A DNA stretch of 64,000 nt from Desulfoferula sp040751985 (GTDB lineage Bacteria; Desulfobacterota; Desulfarculia; Desulfarculales; Desulfarculaceae): contig JBFMFU010000054.1 of the NCBI GenBank assembly GCA_040751985.1, positions 11,401 through 75,400 on the forward strand, given 5' to 3'. The translations under genes and the position numbers were made by a program. Shown piece by piece: positions 32,968 through 41,583 of the stretch; the first letter of the stretch is position 1, and each line of letters opens with the position of its first letter. Below the pieces are notes generated by a model that was not told the DNA's origin, did no database searches, and saw nothing but the letters and a program-made list of their open reading frames with translations.

Positions 32968-34323
32968 TCAGTCACCGGTGCAGAATTGGTTTTCCAGCCA
33001 GCGGGTGTGGATCCGGCCGGCCACGAAGTCCGGGTGGTCCATCACTGCGGCCAGGAAAGGGATGGTGGTGTCTATGCCCGCCACCTGGAACTGGCCCAGG
33101 GCCGCCCGCATGCGCGCCAGGGCCTGGGCGCGGTCGCGGCCCACGGCGATGACCTTGGCCAGCAGCGAGTCGTAGAAGGGCGGCACCGCGTAGCCGGAGT
33201 GGCAGTGGGTGTCCACGCGCACGCCCTCCACCTCCGGCGCTCGCCACTGCCCGATCCGGCCCGGCGAGGGCCGGAAGCCGGCCTCGGCCAGCTCGGCGTT
33301 GATGCGGCACTCCACGGCGTGCCCGGCGTAGCGCACCTGCTCCTGGCTCAGGCGCAGCGGCTCGCCCGCGGCAATGCGCAGCTGCTCCTGCACCAGGTCC
33401 ACGCCGGTGATCATCTCGGTCACCGGGTGCTCCACCTGGATGCGGGTGTTCATCTCCAGGAAGTAGAACCTGCCGCTGTCCTGATCCAGTACGAACTCCA
33501 CAGTGCCGGCGCTCTGGTAGCCGATGTGGCGGGTTATGCTCAGGGCCGCCCGGCATATCTCCTCGCGCAGCTTGGCCGTGACCACCGGCGAGAGGGACTC
33601 CTCCACCATCTTCTGGTAGCGGCGCTGCACCGAGCAGTCCCGCTCGAACAGATGGATGGCATTGCCCTGGGCGTCGGCCAGGACCTGCACCTCTATGTGC
33701 CGGGCGTTGGGTATGAAGCGCTCCAGATACAGGCGTTCGTCGGCAAAGGCGGCCCTGGCCTCGGCCGAGGCCTCCAGGAACACGGTTTTGAGGTTCTCAG
33801 GCGCCATGGCTGTCTTCATGCCCTTGCCGCCGCCGCCCGCCGCCGCCTTGAGCAGGACCGGATAGCCCACCTCCTCGGCCGCGGCCAGGGCCGAGGCCAG
33901 GTCCTGCACCAGGCTGGAGCCGGGTATCAGCGGTATGCCCAGCTCCTGGGCGGTCCGGCGGGCCGAGAGCTTGTCGCCCATCCAGGCGATCTGCTCTGGC
34001 CGGGGCCCCACCAGGATCAGACCGCGCTCCGCGCAGGCCCGGCCCAGCTCGGGCCGCTCGGCCAAAAAACCGTAGCCGGGGTGCACCGCGTCGCAGCCGG
34101 TGCCCAGAGCCGCGGTGACGATGGCCCCGATGTTCAGGTAGCTCAGTGCCGGCGCGTGGGGCCCGATGCACACCACCCGGTCGGCCATCCTGGCCGGCAG
34201 GCTGTCGCGGTCCGCCTCCGACACCGCGGCCACCGTCTCCAGGCCCAGGGCTCGGCAGGCCTTGATGATGCGGACCGCTATCTCCCCGCGGTTGGCTATG
34301 AACACCCGGCCGATGCGGCTCAT
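32968..34323 (-). CDS. Biotin carboxylase subunit (AccC/PycA-like)
   Basis: This 451-residue ATP-grasp enzyme carboxylates biotin with bicarbonate and ATP. It starts with RVFIANRGEIAVRII and includes the glycine-rich lid KAAAGGGGKGM near 158, EVQVLAD and the FLEMNTRIQVEHPVTE catalytic segment near 285. All elements of an active biotin carboxylase are visible. It lies between the biotin carrier and the carboxyltransferase genes in one operon, so the three make a complete carboxylase. Confidence 0.95.
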   Translation of the reverse strand: MSRIGRVFIANRGEIAVRIIKACRALGLETVAAVSEADRDSLPARMADRVVCIGPHAPALSYLNIGAIVTAALGTGCDAVHPGYGFLAERPELGRACAERGLILVGPRPEQIAWMGDKLSARRTAQELGIPLIPGSSLVQDLASALAAAEEVGYPVLLKAAAGGGGKGMKTAMAPENLKTVFLEASAEARAAFADERLYLERFIPNARHIEVQVLADAQGNAIHLFERDCSVQRRYQKMVEESLSPVVTAKLREEICRAALSITRHIGYQSAGTVEFVLDQDSGRFYFLEMNTRIQVEHPVTEMITGVDLVQEQLRIAAGEPLRLSQEQVRYAGHAVECRINAELAEAGFRPSPGRIGQWRAPEVEGVRVDTHCHSGYAVPPFYDSLLAKVIAVGRDRAQALARMRAALGQFQVAGIDTTIPFLAAVMDHPDFVAGRIHTRWLENQFCTGD

Positions 34324-34339
34324 GATGGCGCGCGCCGCC

Positions 34340-34816
34340 TCAGTCCACCCGGGGCTCGATCAAGAAAAGCGGTTGGCCGTACTCCACCATCTGCCCGTCC
34401 TGGGCGCAGACCCTGGCGATGCGGCCACTGAGTTCGGCGGTGATGGTGCTGTAAAGCTTCATCACCTCGATGATGCACAGGGTGGTGCCCTTCTCCACCG
34501 CCGCGCCCTCCTCCACAAAGGGCCGCTCGCCCGGCTTGGGCGCCCGGTAAAACACGCCCAGCATGGGCGAGCGTATGGGCACCAGGCCCTCGGGGATGGC
34601 CTGCTCGCTCTGCGGGGCGGCCGGCGCAGGGCTGGCGCCAGCGCCCGTCAGCGAGGCCGGCGCAGCGAGGTTGCGCTCGGCCGTGGGCTCGCAGAAGGAA
34701 GGGCCCTTCTTGCTCAGGAACAGCTTGATGCCGTCCATCTCCAGGCGCAGCTCGTTGAAGCGCGAGTTGTGCAGCATTTTCATGATCTTGAGCACATCAT
34801 CCTGTGTAAGGCTCAT
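34340..34816 (-). CDS. Biotin carboxyl carrier protein
   Basis: This 158-residue protein has an AccB-like N-terminal part, a short Ala/Pro-rich linker (about 50-72) and a biotinyl domain with EVMKL, where Lys120 is the expected biotin site. The start is MSLTQDDVLKIMKML with a weak ribosome site. It is the first gene of a long minus-strand operon, about 120 nt downstream of a sigma-54 promoter. It shuttles carboxybiotin between the next two gene products. Confidence 0.93.
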   Translation of the reverse strand: MSLTQDDVLKIMKMLHNSRFNELRLEMDGIKLFLSKKGPSFCEPTAERNLAAPASLTGAGASPAPAAPQSEQAIPEGLVPIRSPMLGVFYRAPKPGERPFVEEGAAVEKGTTLCIIEVMKLYSTITAELSGRIARVCAQDGQMVEYGQPLFLIEPRVD

Positions 34817-34947
34817 TCTGGTCTCGCTTTCAACGTCAACTCATTGCAACAGCGGTTGATGACCGGTGAATAATGCCAGGGCCCCTGCCTGCTCAGCGGC
34901 CTTCAACTCCCAGGACGGCTGCGGGAATCAAAAGCAGGATAAATTTC

Positions 34948-34963
34948 TGCAAAATAGGTGCCG
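34948..34963 (-). promoter_or_regulatory. Sigma-54 (-24/-12) promoter of the carboxylase/BKACE operon
   Basis: On the minus strand the sequence CGGCAC-N5-TTGCA matches the sigma-54 consensus from GGCAC to TTGCA, with GG and GC 10 bp apart. Transcription should start near 34936, giving a leader of about 120 nt before the biotin carrier gene. Upstream (34964-35137) the DNA is AT-rich with a TATGTA-N9-TACATA dyad near 35055-35075, a possible activator site, and no gene. Confidence 0.72.
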
Positions 34964-35137
34964 GTTTTTAAAATTAATAATTACAGGCAGTTAAAAAATA
35001 TGGCTTAGTATGGGGTTGGGTTGTGTCCACCAAAGATACATTTCCAAACGTATTATGTAAAAAACATGTACATAGTCTCAGGCCATCTTTTGGCCAGTTC
35101 AGCCAGGGCGATTCGCGTCAGGGACCGGCGTCTTTGG

Positions 35138-35167
35138 AAAAAAAGGGCCCCTCCACGGGGAGGGGCC
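35138..35167 (-). terminator. Intrinsic terminator of the ligase-TctABC operon
   Basis: A perfect 9-bp stem (GGCCCCTCC 35146-35154 with GGAGGGGCC 35159-35167, 4-nt loop) is followed on the minus strand by a run of seven T (35138-35144). It lies 22 nt after the TctC-like gene and is a textbook rho-independent terminator. Confidence 0.88.
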
Positions 35168-35189
35168 ATGGGGAAGGGCGGGACGCGCT

Positions 35190-36176
35190 CTACTTTTTCT
35201 TCTTCAACTGCTTGAGCAGCCCCTGCAGATACTTCTCGCGCTCGGCGAACATCTTGATGACCTGCTCGCGGGTCATGATCTTCACCGGGCTGCCGCTGGC
35301 CTTCATCTTGCCCAGGACCTTCTTATCGCCGAACATCTTGGGGAAGACCTCGGCTAGTTTCTTGACGATCTCCGGCTTGGCGCCCTTGGGCAGCACCACC
35401 CCGCGGTAGTTCACGCTGGAGTTGTCCACGTTGATGCCTGCCTCCTTGAAGGTGGGCACCTTGGGCAGGAACTCGTGCCGCTCCAGGTCGGCCACGGCCA
35501 GTATCTTGAGGCGGTCCTGGTTGCGGAAGGCGTCGGAGAGGTTATTGAAGCCGGCCTTGACCTTGCCCGCCACCACCGACTGCATGGCCGGCACCCCGCC
35601 TTTTTCCGGGATGTAGGTCAGCTTGATGCCCGCGGCCTTCTCCAGTTGCAGGGTGGCGATGTGGTGGCCCACGTACATGCCGGCGCCGGTCACGGTGATC
35701 TTGCCCGGGTTCTTCTTGGCAAAGGCCACGAAGTCCTTGACGTTGTTGAAGGGACTGTCCTTGGGCACGATCAGCACCGCCGGGTCGGCGCCCCAGTTGG
35801 CCACTGCCTCAAAGGTGTGGATGTTGTACTTGGTGGGGTACATGATGGACTGGGCAATGAAGTGGGGCACGTTGTAGGTGGCTACGGTGTAGCCGTCCTT
35901 GCTGCCTTTGTTGACGAACCAGTTCCAGCCCACCTGGCCGCCGGCGCCGGGCTTGTTGATGATCACGATGGGCTGGTCCAAGTATTTCTTATCGCCGGCC
36001 AGCATGGTCACGATGCGGGCCTGAAAGTCGGTGGCTCCGCCCGGCGAGTAGGTGACGATCATGCTGATGGGCTTGTCCGGATAGTTGTCCGCCGTGGCCG
36101 GCCCTCCCAGGGTCAGCAGCAAGGCTGCCGCCAACACTAACGCCGCCAATGGCCTAGAAAATCTCTTGCCTGCCAT
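35190..36176 (-). CDS. tctC: Tripartite tricarboxylate transporter receptor TctC
   Basis: This 328-residue periplasmic receptor of the TctC/Bug family has a signal peptide (about 1-29, ending TADN) and the family motifs YPDKPISMIVTYSPGGATD near 32 and NKPGAGGQVGWNW near 74. It captures a carboxylate and hands it to the TctA/TctB permease encoded upstream. The C-terminus ends in a lysine run. A strong terminator follows. The substrate is unknown; the upstream CoA ligase suggests a mono- or aromatic acid. Confidence 0.93.
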   Translation of the reverse strand: MAGKRFSRPLAALVLAAALLLTLGGPATADNYPDKPISMIVTYSPGGATDFQARIVTMLAGDKKYLDQPIVIINKPGAGGQVGWNWFVNKGSKDGYTVATYNVPHFIAQSIMYPTKYNIHTFEAVANWGADPAVLIVPKDSPFNNVKDFVAFAKKNPGKITVTGAGMYVGHHIATLQLEKAAGIKLTYIPEKGGVPAMQSVVAGKVKAGFNNLSDAFRNQDRLKILAVADLERHEFLPKVPTFKEAGINVDNSSVNYRGVVLPKGAKPEIVKKLAEVFPKMFGDKKVLGKMKASGSPVKIMTREQVIKMFAEREKYLQGLLKQLKKKK

Positions 36177-36275
36177 AACTCTCTCCCTCCTGCAGTGATT
36201 GTTCGCGGTCGCGGCCGGTGCGCCCCAGCCGGCGACCCCTGAACTATATTCCTCTCCCCTCCCTCCGGGCGGCCG

Positions 36276-36716
36276 CTACACCAGCAGGCCGCGGGGGGTC
36301 TGCACCTCCAGGATCACCTTGAAGAGCACGTAGAGTATGCCCGTAAAGACGGCCGAGCCCACCAGCCATTTGGCCGCCTGCTTGGGGTTTAGCCTGCGCC
36401 GGCCCATGATGTAGGTGACCGCCAGGAAGAACAGGAACGCCGACAGGTAGAACCCCAGGTCCTCGCAGACCAGCAGATAGACCACGATGATCACGAACAG
36501 CCCGCCCACCCGCAGCCAGGGGAAAGGCGGCTGCTGGGGCCGGGGCTTGGGAAAGATCAAGTGTTGCAGGAACAATAGGGCCGAGAGCACGCCCATGATA
36601 ACGATGATGGTGCGGGGAAACACCGCCGCCCGCGCCTCCTCGATGTGGCCCAGGGTGGCGTAGAGCAATACCGAGCCCGCCAGGCAGACCAGACCCACTA
36701 CAGCGTCGCGGTTCAT
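36276..36716 (-). CDS. tctB: Tripartite tricarboxylate transporter TctB
   Basis: This is a 146-residue membrane protein with four predicted hydrophobic segments (about 7-22, 33-52, 73-92 and 120-138), the size and pattern of the small TctB permease. Sequence conservation in TctB is low, so position is the main evidence: its ATG overlaps the TctA stop (ATGA), and the receptor gene follows. Confidence 0.88.
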   Translation of the reverse strand: MNRDAVVGLVCLAGSVLLYATLGHIEEARAAVFPRTIIVIMGVLSALLFLQHLIFPKPRPQQPPFPWLRVGGLFVIIVVYLLVCEDLGFYLSAFLFFLAVTYIMGRRRLNPKQAAKWLVGSAVFTGILYVLFKVILEVQTPRGLLV

Positions 36717-38239
36717 GAGCTAGCCTCCTTGGCCCTGGCCTGGGCCTTGGCCTTCTGGTACTGGCGCACCTCGCTGTAGATGCTGTAGCCCACCGAGGCG
36801 GCGCACAGGGCGATGATGATCAGATTCAGGTGGCCGGTGAAGAAATACTTGAATACGCCCACGTCGGTGTCGGCGATAAGCTTGCCCTTGAGGAAATTGT
36901 CCTCGGCGATGCTCCCCAGGATGATGCCCAGCACCACCGGCGCCGCCGAAAAGCCCACCTTGCGCCCCAGATACATCAGGGTGCCCAGGGAGAACATCAC
37001 CACCACGTCGTCGAAGCTGTTCTGCACGCTGAAGGTGCCGTACACCGCCAGCACCGTCACCGCCGCGGCCATCTCCAGGTCTGGCACCTTCATCACCGTG
37101 TGGGAGTAGCGCGACATCAACAGCCCGAAAATGCACATGGCTATCTGGGCCAGCACCAGGCTGGCGATGAAGGTGTAGGTGACCTCGGCGTGGGAGCGGA
37201 ACAGGTCCGGCCCGGGGAACAGGCCGTGGATCAAAAGCCCGCCTAAGAGCACCGCCGCGGTAGGCGAACCGGGCACGCTCAGGGTGAGCAGGGGTATCAG
37301 CGAGGGCCCCACCATGGCGTTGTTGGCCGACTCGGCGGCTACCACGCCCTCGGGATTGCCGGTGCCGAAGGAGCGGGGGTTCTTGCTGAACTTGCGCACC
37401 TGGTCGTAGGCGATCAACCCGGCCACCTGGCCCCCGGCCCCGGGGATGACCCCGATGATGGTGCCCACCACCGACCCGATGGACAGAGCCTTGACCTTCT
37501 TGAGGTTCTCGGCGAAGGTTCGCCAGAGGATGCCCTTCTGGGGCTGGAAGGACACCTCGTCGCGCTGCTGGAAGGCGGTCTCCATCAGGGAAAAGACCTG
37601 GGGCACGGCGAACAGGCCGATCAGGGCCGGCACGATGGACACCCCGCCGGTGAGCACGTCCAGGAACACGAAGCGGGGGGTGCCCAGCATGGGGCTGTAG
37701 CCGATCACCGAAACCAGCAGGCCGAACATGCCGCCTAAAAGCCCCTTGAGCACCGAGCCGGAGGTGAGGCCGGCCATGACCGTGATGCCGAACAGGGCCA
37801 CCCAGAACATCTCCGAGGGGCCGAACTCCAGGGCGATCTCGGCCAGGGGCGGGGTGAAAAAGATCATTATCACCATGCCGAACAGCCCACCCACCAGCGA
37901 GGAGATGAAGCAGAAGTAAAGTGCCTTCTGGGCCTGGCCCAGCTTGGCCATGGGGTGGCCGTCCAGCAGGGTGGCGATGTTGGCCGGGGCACCGGGGATG
38001 TTGATCAGGATGGCGGATATGGCGCCGCCGGCCACGGTGGAGGTGTACACCGCTCCCAGCAGGATCAGGCCGGTGGCCGGGTCCATGTGAAAAGTGAAGG
38101 GGACCAGCAGGGCCACGGCCATGGTGGGGCTCAGCCCCGGCGTGGCCCCCAGAAAGAGCCCCCCGATGGTGCCCAACACCAGCACCAGCAGGTTGATGGG
38201 CGTCAGGGCGTTGGGGAAATACTGCAGAAACTCCAGCAA
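36713..38239 (-). CDS. tctA: Tripartite tricarboxylate transporter TctA
   Basis: This 508-residue membrane protein with about 11-12 hydrophobic segments is the large permease of the Tct system. The two family repeats are present: LGATPGLSPTMAVALL near residue 31 and IPGAGGQVAGLIAYDQ near 264. It uses TTG as start codon with GGAGGAG just upstream. It is coupled to TctB by a 4-nt overlap and lies 53 nt below an acyl-CoA ligase gene. Confidence 0.94.
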   Translation of the reverse strand: MLEFLQYFPNALTPINLLVLVLGTIGGLFLGATPGLSPTMAVALLVPFTFHMDPATGLILLGAVYTSTVAGGAISAILINIPGAPANIATLLDGHPMAKLGQAQKALYFCFISSLVGGLFGMVIMIFFTPPLAEIALEFGPSEMFWVALFGITVMAGLTSGSVLKGLLGGMFGLLVSVIGYSPMLGTPRFVFLDVLTGGVSIVPALIGLFAVPQVFSLMETAFQQRDEVSFQPQKGILWRTFAENLKKVKALSIGSVVGTIIGVIPGAGGQVAGLIAYDQVRKFSKNPRSFGTGNPEGVVAAESANNAMVGPSLIPLLTLSVPGSPTAAVLLGGLLIHGLFPGPDLFRSHAEVTYTFIASLVLAQIAMCIFGLLMSRYSHTVMKVPDLEMAAAVTVLAVYGTFSVQNSFDDVVVMFSLGTLMYLGRKVGFSAAPVVLGIILGSIAEDNFLKGKLIADTDVGVFKYFFTGHLNLIIIALCAASVGYSIYSEVRQYQKAKAQARAKEASS

Positions 38240-38292
38240 GCCTCTCCTCCCTTGCTAAGACTCACCCCCCGTCCGTCCGGAACGGCCGGGCC

Positions 38293-39813
38293 TTATTTCA
38301 GGCCCACCACCTCCGGCAGCTTCAGGCGCTGAATCTTGCCCGAGGGCCCCTTGGGCATCTCCTCCAGAAACCGAATCAGTTTGGGGGTCTTGAACTTGCC
38401 CAGGTGCTCCAGGCAGTGGGCGCGCAGATCCTCCTCGCTGCAGGCCCGCCCCGGCTTCAGGGTCACGCAGAGCAGGATGTCCTCGCCGTAGCGCTCGTCG
38501 GGGATGCCGCAGGCCGCCGCGTCCAGCACCGCCGGGTGCTTGTAGGCCGCCTCGTCTATCTCCCGGGGCGCGATGTTCTCTCCGCCCTTGATGATCAGCT
38601 CCTTGAGGCGGCCAGTGATGAAGACGAAGCCGTCCTGGTCCATGTAGCCCAGGTCGCCGGTGTGCAGCCAGCCGTCGGGCTCCAGGGTCTTGGCCGTGAT
38701 GTCCGGGGCCTTGTAGTACTCCTTCATCACATTGTCGCCGCGAATCATGATCTCGCCCACCACGCCCCGGGGCGCCTCCCGGCCCTTGTCGTCTATGACC
38801 TTGGCCTGGTTGCCCACGGCCACCCCCGGCGAGCCGTACTTGCGCTTGGCAGGATCCAGGGGGTTGGAGAACACCGGCGCCGCAGTCTCGGTCAGGCCCA
38901 TGGTCTCCACGATGCCCACCTTAAACTTCTCCTCAAAGGCCTTGTGCAGGGCCACGGGCAGGGGCGCGCTGGCGCTGCGGCCGAAGCGCAACTGCTCTAG
39001 GCGAAAGCCCTGGTCCTTGATCTCGCTGCCGCTGATCAGATAGGAGATGATGGTGGGCACCACCGAGAACCAGGTGCAGCCGTGCTCGCTGATCAGGGGC
39101 CAGAACTCGTTCACGCTGAACTTGTGCGGCACCACCACCGTGGCCCCCAGCACCAGGGTGGACATGATGGAGACAACCTCGGCGTTGATGTGGAACAGCA
39201 CCAGGGAGCACAGGGCCACGTCATCCTTGGTCAGCGCGTGGGCCTCCACCACGTACTGGCCGCCGGCCACCATGTTCTTGTGCGACAGGATCACGCCCTT
39301 GGGCAGGCCGGTGGTGCCCGAGGTGTACAGCAAGAGGGCCGCGTCCTCCTCCGTCACCTCGCACAGCCGGGCGTCGGCCCCGGCCTCGGCGGGCAGGATG
39401 TCCGGCGCGTCGCAGTCGATGACCAGGACCTCTATGTCGCGCTCCACCTCGGCCAGAGCCTTTTGCAGGCGCTGGTCCTGGTCCGGGGTCACGAAGACCA
39501 ACTTGGTGTCCGAGTGCGCCAGCACGTACTTGAGGTGATCGTGCTGGGACTGCAGGTTGAGCGGGGCGATCACCAGGCCGGCGTACATTACGCCCAAGAA
39601 CAGCATGGTGCTCTGCAGGCTGTTGCCCATCATGAAGGAGACCTTGTCGCCCTTGGCCAGCCCCTTGCCATAGAGGAAGTGGGCCAGCCGCCGGGATTCA
39701 CTTTGCAGTTGGGCGTAGCTCACCGTCAGGCCGGGCTCCGGGGCGATCAGGAAGGTCTTGTTCGGCTGCTCTGTTGCGTGCAAATCAACGTAGTATCTAA
39801 CCGTGCGCATCAT
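38293..39813 (-). CDS. AMP-dependent acyl-CoA synthetase
   Basis: This 506-residue class I adenylate-forming ligase has the phosphate loop YTSGTTGLPKGV near residue 163, the TGDLGYMDQDGF hinge near 378 and the catalytic Lys in GPSGKIQRL near the end. It most likely activates the acid brought in by TctABC, which follows in the same direction. Two adjacent ATG codons (39813 and 39810) are possible starts after GAGGGAG. The intrinsic terminator of the preceding operon lies only 27 nt upstream, so transcription either reads through or starts within the hairpin region. Confidence 0.92.
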   Translation of the reverse strand: MMRTVRYYVDLHATEQPNKTFLIAPEPGLTVSYAQLQSESRRLAHFLYGKGLAKGDKVSFMMGNSLQSTMLFLGVMYAGLVIAPLNLQSQHDHLKYVLAHSDTKLVFVTPDQDQRLQKALAEVERDIEVLVIDCDAPDILPAEAGADARLCEVTEEDAALLLYTSGTTGLPKGVILSHKNMVAGGQYVVEAHALTKDDVALCSLVLFHINAEVVSIMSTLVLGATVVVPHKFSVNEFWPLISEHGCTWFSVVPTIISYLISGSEIKDQGFRLEQLRFGRSASAPLPVALHKAFEEKFKVGIVETMGLTETAAPVFSNPLDPAKRKYGSPGVAVGNQAKVIDDKGREAPRGVVGEIMIRGDNVMKEYYKAPDITAKTLEPDGWLHTGDLGYMDQDGFVFITGRLKELIIKGGENIAPREIDEAAYKHPAVLDAAACGIPDERYGEDILLCVTLKPGRACSEEDLRAHCLEHLGKFKTPKLIRFLEEMPKGPSGKIQRLKLPEVVGLK

Positions 39814-39839
39814 CTCCCTCGCTGGCTGGCCTTGGACGT

Positions 39840-39878
39840 AAAAAGGGTCCGGCGGGCGGCGGCCGCCCTGCCGGACCC
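39840..39878 (-). terminator. Intrinsic terminator of the 2-oxoacid oxidoreductase operon
   Basis: GGGTCCGGC...GGGCGGC pairs with GCCGCCC...GCCGGACCC (39845-39878, one bulged base), and on the minus strand the hairpin is followed by TTTTT (39840-39844). It separates the 40202-44420 gene group from the ligase-Tct operon, but it sits so close to the ligase start that it may act as an attenuator. Confidence 0.72.
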
Positions 39879-40201
39879 TGATGGGTCGCTCCGCGCCGCC
39901 CCTCCCGGGGAGGGACCGGCCGCGGCTCTAGGGGCCCGGCCGTCCGGCCCGCTGCAGCGGGTTTGGCCGTCCGGACCAATAATGCCTCTGTAAAGCCGCA
40001 TAGATTGGTTCTTGCACCCTGCCGCCGGCCCCCCAAGGGGGAGCGCCACACCGCCCTGATCCAGATGCAGTGCGGGCGCGGGGCCGCGGCGGCAATGAAA
40101 TCTGTGCCGCGCTGTATGTCTTCTAACCGCTTATGTCCATCTCCCGTTGCCGTTGGAGCCCAGGCCCAGGCAAAAGGGGACGGCCGCCGCCGCCCCCAAA
40201 C
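39879..40201. other. GC-rich gap with palindrome and direct repeats, no gene seen
   Basis: This stretch of about 320 nt holds a perfect 14-bp palindrome (CCCGCTGCAGCGGG, 39948-39961) flanked by two copies of GGCCGTCCGG (39938-39947 and 39965-39974). I found no convincing promoter for the ligase gene and no reading frame with a ribosome site. The repeats could be an operator or only GC-rich structure. Confidence 0.4.
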
Positions 40202-40738
40202 TCAGTTCATGTAGTTGTAGCCGATCTCAAAGGCGTCCCGGTTCTCCTGGTGGAACTTGGGGATGATCTCCAGCAGGCTCTCCAGGATGTCCTCCTTCTT
40301 TAGCTGGCCCTCCAGCAGCCGGGCCATGGCCCCCAGGGCGATGGAGTTGGAGAAGATGACCCGGCCGAAGTTGTCTATGGCCAACTGCTTGGCTGGCAAC
40401 TCCCGCTGGGTGCAGGGCAGCTTGTCGTCGATCTCCTCCACGAAGGCCGGGTCGAACAGGATCAGGCCCTCCTTGGGCACCGTGCCCTTGAAGCGGTTGT
40501 AGGCCGCCGAGGACAGGGCGATGAAAAAGTCCGGGTTCTCGCACATGGGGCTGTCTATGGTCTTGGGCGAGAGCACCACCTGGCTGCGCACGTAGCCGCC
40601 GCGCATCTCGGTGCCGTGGCTCTTGAGCATGGTGACCCGGAGACCTTCCTTGACCGCCGCCTCGCCCAGCACCTGCCCCAGGCGCACCACGCCCTGGCCG
40701 CCGAATCCGCTGGCCACTATCTCCATTCTGTCTTTCAT
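40202..40738 (-). CDS. 2-Oxoacid:acceptor oxidoreductase gamma subunit
   Basis: This 178-residue protein is the gamma domain of ferredoxin-type 2-oxoacid oxidoreductases, with the start MEIVASGFGGQGVVRLGQVL and the HGTEMRGGYVRSQVV segment near residue 42. It helps bind CoA. The ATG overlaps the beta-subunit stop (ATGA). A much longer upstream frame is only a shadow of the beta gene. It is the last gene of the group, followed by a terminator. Confidence 0.92.
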   Translation of the reverse strand: MKDRMEIVASGFGGQGVVRLGQVLGEAAVKEGLRVTMLKSHGTEMRGGYVRSQVVLSPKTIDSPMCENPDFFIALSSAAYNRFKGTVPKEGLILFDPAFVEEIDDKLPCTQRELPAKQLAIDNFGRVIFSNSIALGAMARLLEGQLKKEDILESLLEIIPKFHQENRDAFEIGYNYMN

Positions 40739-41583
40739 AGCGCACCCGTCCTTCTGATCTTGCCCACCGAAGCCCAGACGTGCTCGCTGAACTCGGGCCG
40801 GGAGTTGGAGGCGTCGTGCCAGACGCCGGTGGCCCATACCGTGTTGGCGTCCTCCTGGCCCAGGGGCTTGGCCCGCTGTTTGATCCAGCGGTAGATGTTC
40901 ACCTGGTTGCGGGAGCCCAGCTCCCGGGAGGCGAAGTTGGTGGGGCAGGGATAGGGCATGTGCACCAGGGAGAAGCCCCGGTTTTCGATGGCCTTCTTCA
41001 CGCTGGCCACCGCCCGCGGCCCGTCCATGGCCACGTGGCGGGCCAGGAAGGTGGCCCCGGCCCCCTTGAGGATGTGCATTACGTCCATGCCCTCGCTCAT
41101 CAGGTTGTGCTCGAACATGCCGTAGGGACTGGAGTCGGTCTTGGCCCCCTGGGGGGTGGTGAAGCCGAACTGGCCGCCGGTGGACTGGTAGCCCAGGTTG
41201 TCGTTGACGATCACCGTCATGTCCACGTTGGAGCGGGCGCAGTGGATCAGGTGCAGCAGGCCGATGCCGAAGGCGTCGCCGTCGCCCACCGTGCAGATGA
41301 TCTTCTTCTCCGGCGGCAAGGCGATGCGCAGGCCGCGGGCGATGGCGTAGACCCGGCCGTGGGTGCCGGCGAAGCCGTCGCCCTGCCAGGTGCCGAAGGT
41401 CTGCCGGCCGGCGCAGCCGATGGAGGTGCCCCAGATGATGTCGTCGCGGCCCAGGCCCAGCTCGTCTACGGCCTGCACCACCACCTTGTGGTTGATGCCC
41501 AGGCCGCATCCCGAGCAGGCGGTGCTGGGGATCTTGCGGCTGCGCAGGTACTTCTGTATCAGGGCGCTGGATGAGTACTGCAT
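40735..41583 (-). CDS. 2-Oxoacid:acceptor oxidoreductase beta subunit (TPP-binding)
   Basis: This 282-residue thiamin-diphosphate subunit has CSGCGLGINH near residue 22, GCAGRQTFGTWQ, the TPP motif GDGDAFGIGLLHLIH and NDNLGYQSTGGQFGFTTPQG in the expected order. The start at 41583 forms TAATG with the alpha-subunit stop and has GGAGG upstream. With the alpha and gamma subunits it oxidatively decarboxylates a 2-oxoacid to acyl-CoA and passes electrons on. The organisation resembles 2-oxoglutarate or branched-chain (Kor/Vor) enzymes; the specificity is undetermined. Confidence 0.93.
   Translation of the reverse strand: MQYSSSALIQKYLRSRKIPSTACSGCGLGINHKVVVQAVDELGLGRDDIIWGTSIGCAGRQTFGTWQGDGFAGTHGRVYAIARGLRIALPPEKKIICTVGDGDAFGIGLLHLIHCARSNVDMTVIVNDNLGYQSTGGQFGFTTPQGAKTDSSPYGMFEHNLMSEGMDVMHILKGAGATFLARHVAMDGPRAVASVKKAIENRGFSLVHMPYPCPTNFASRELGSRNQVNIYRWIKQRAKPLGQEDANTVWATGVWHDASNSRPEFSEHVWASVGKIRRTGAL

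Noticed and set aside
32083..34431. Plus-strand open frame of about 780 codons opposite the biotin carboxylase
   Set aside because: It is antisense to a highly conserved enzyme and has no recognisable domain.
35023..35409. Plus-strand frame starting in the AT-rich gap and running into the TctC-like gene
   Set aside because: It reads through a perfect intrinsic terminator and antisense to tctC.
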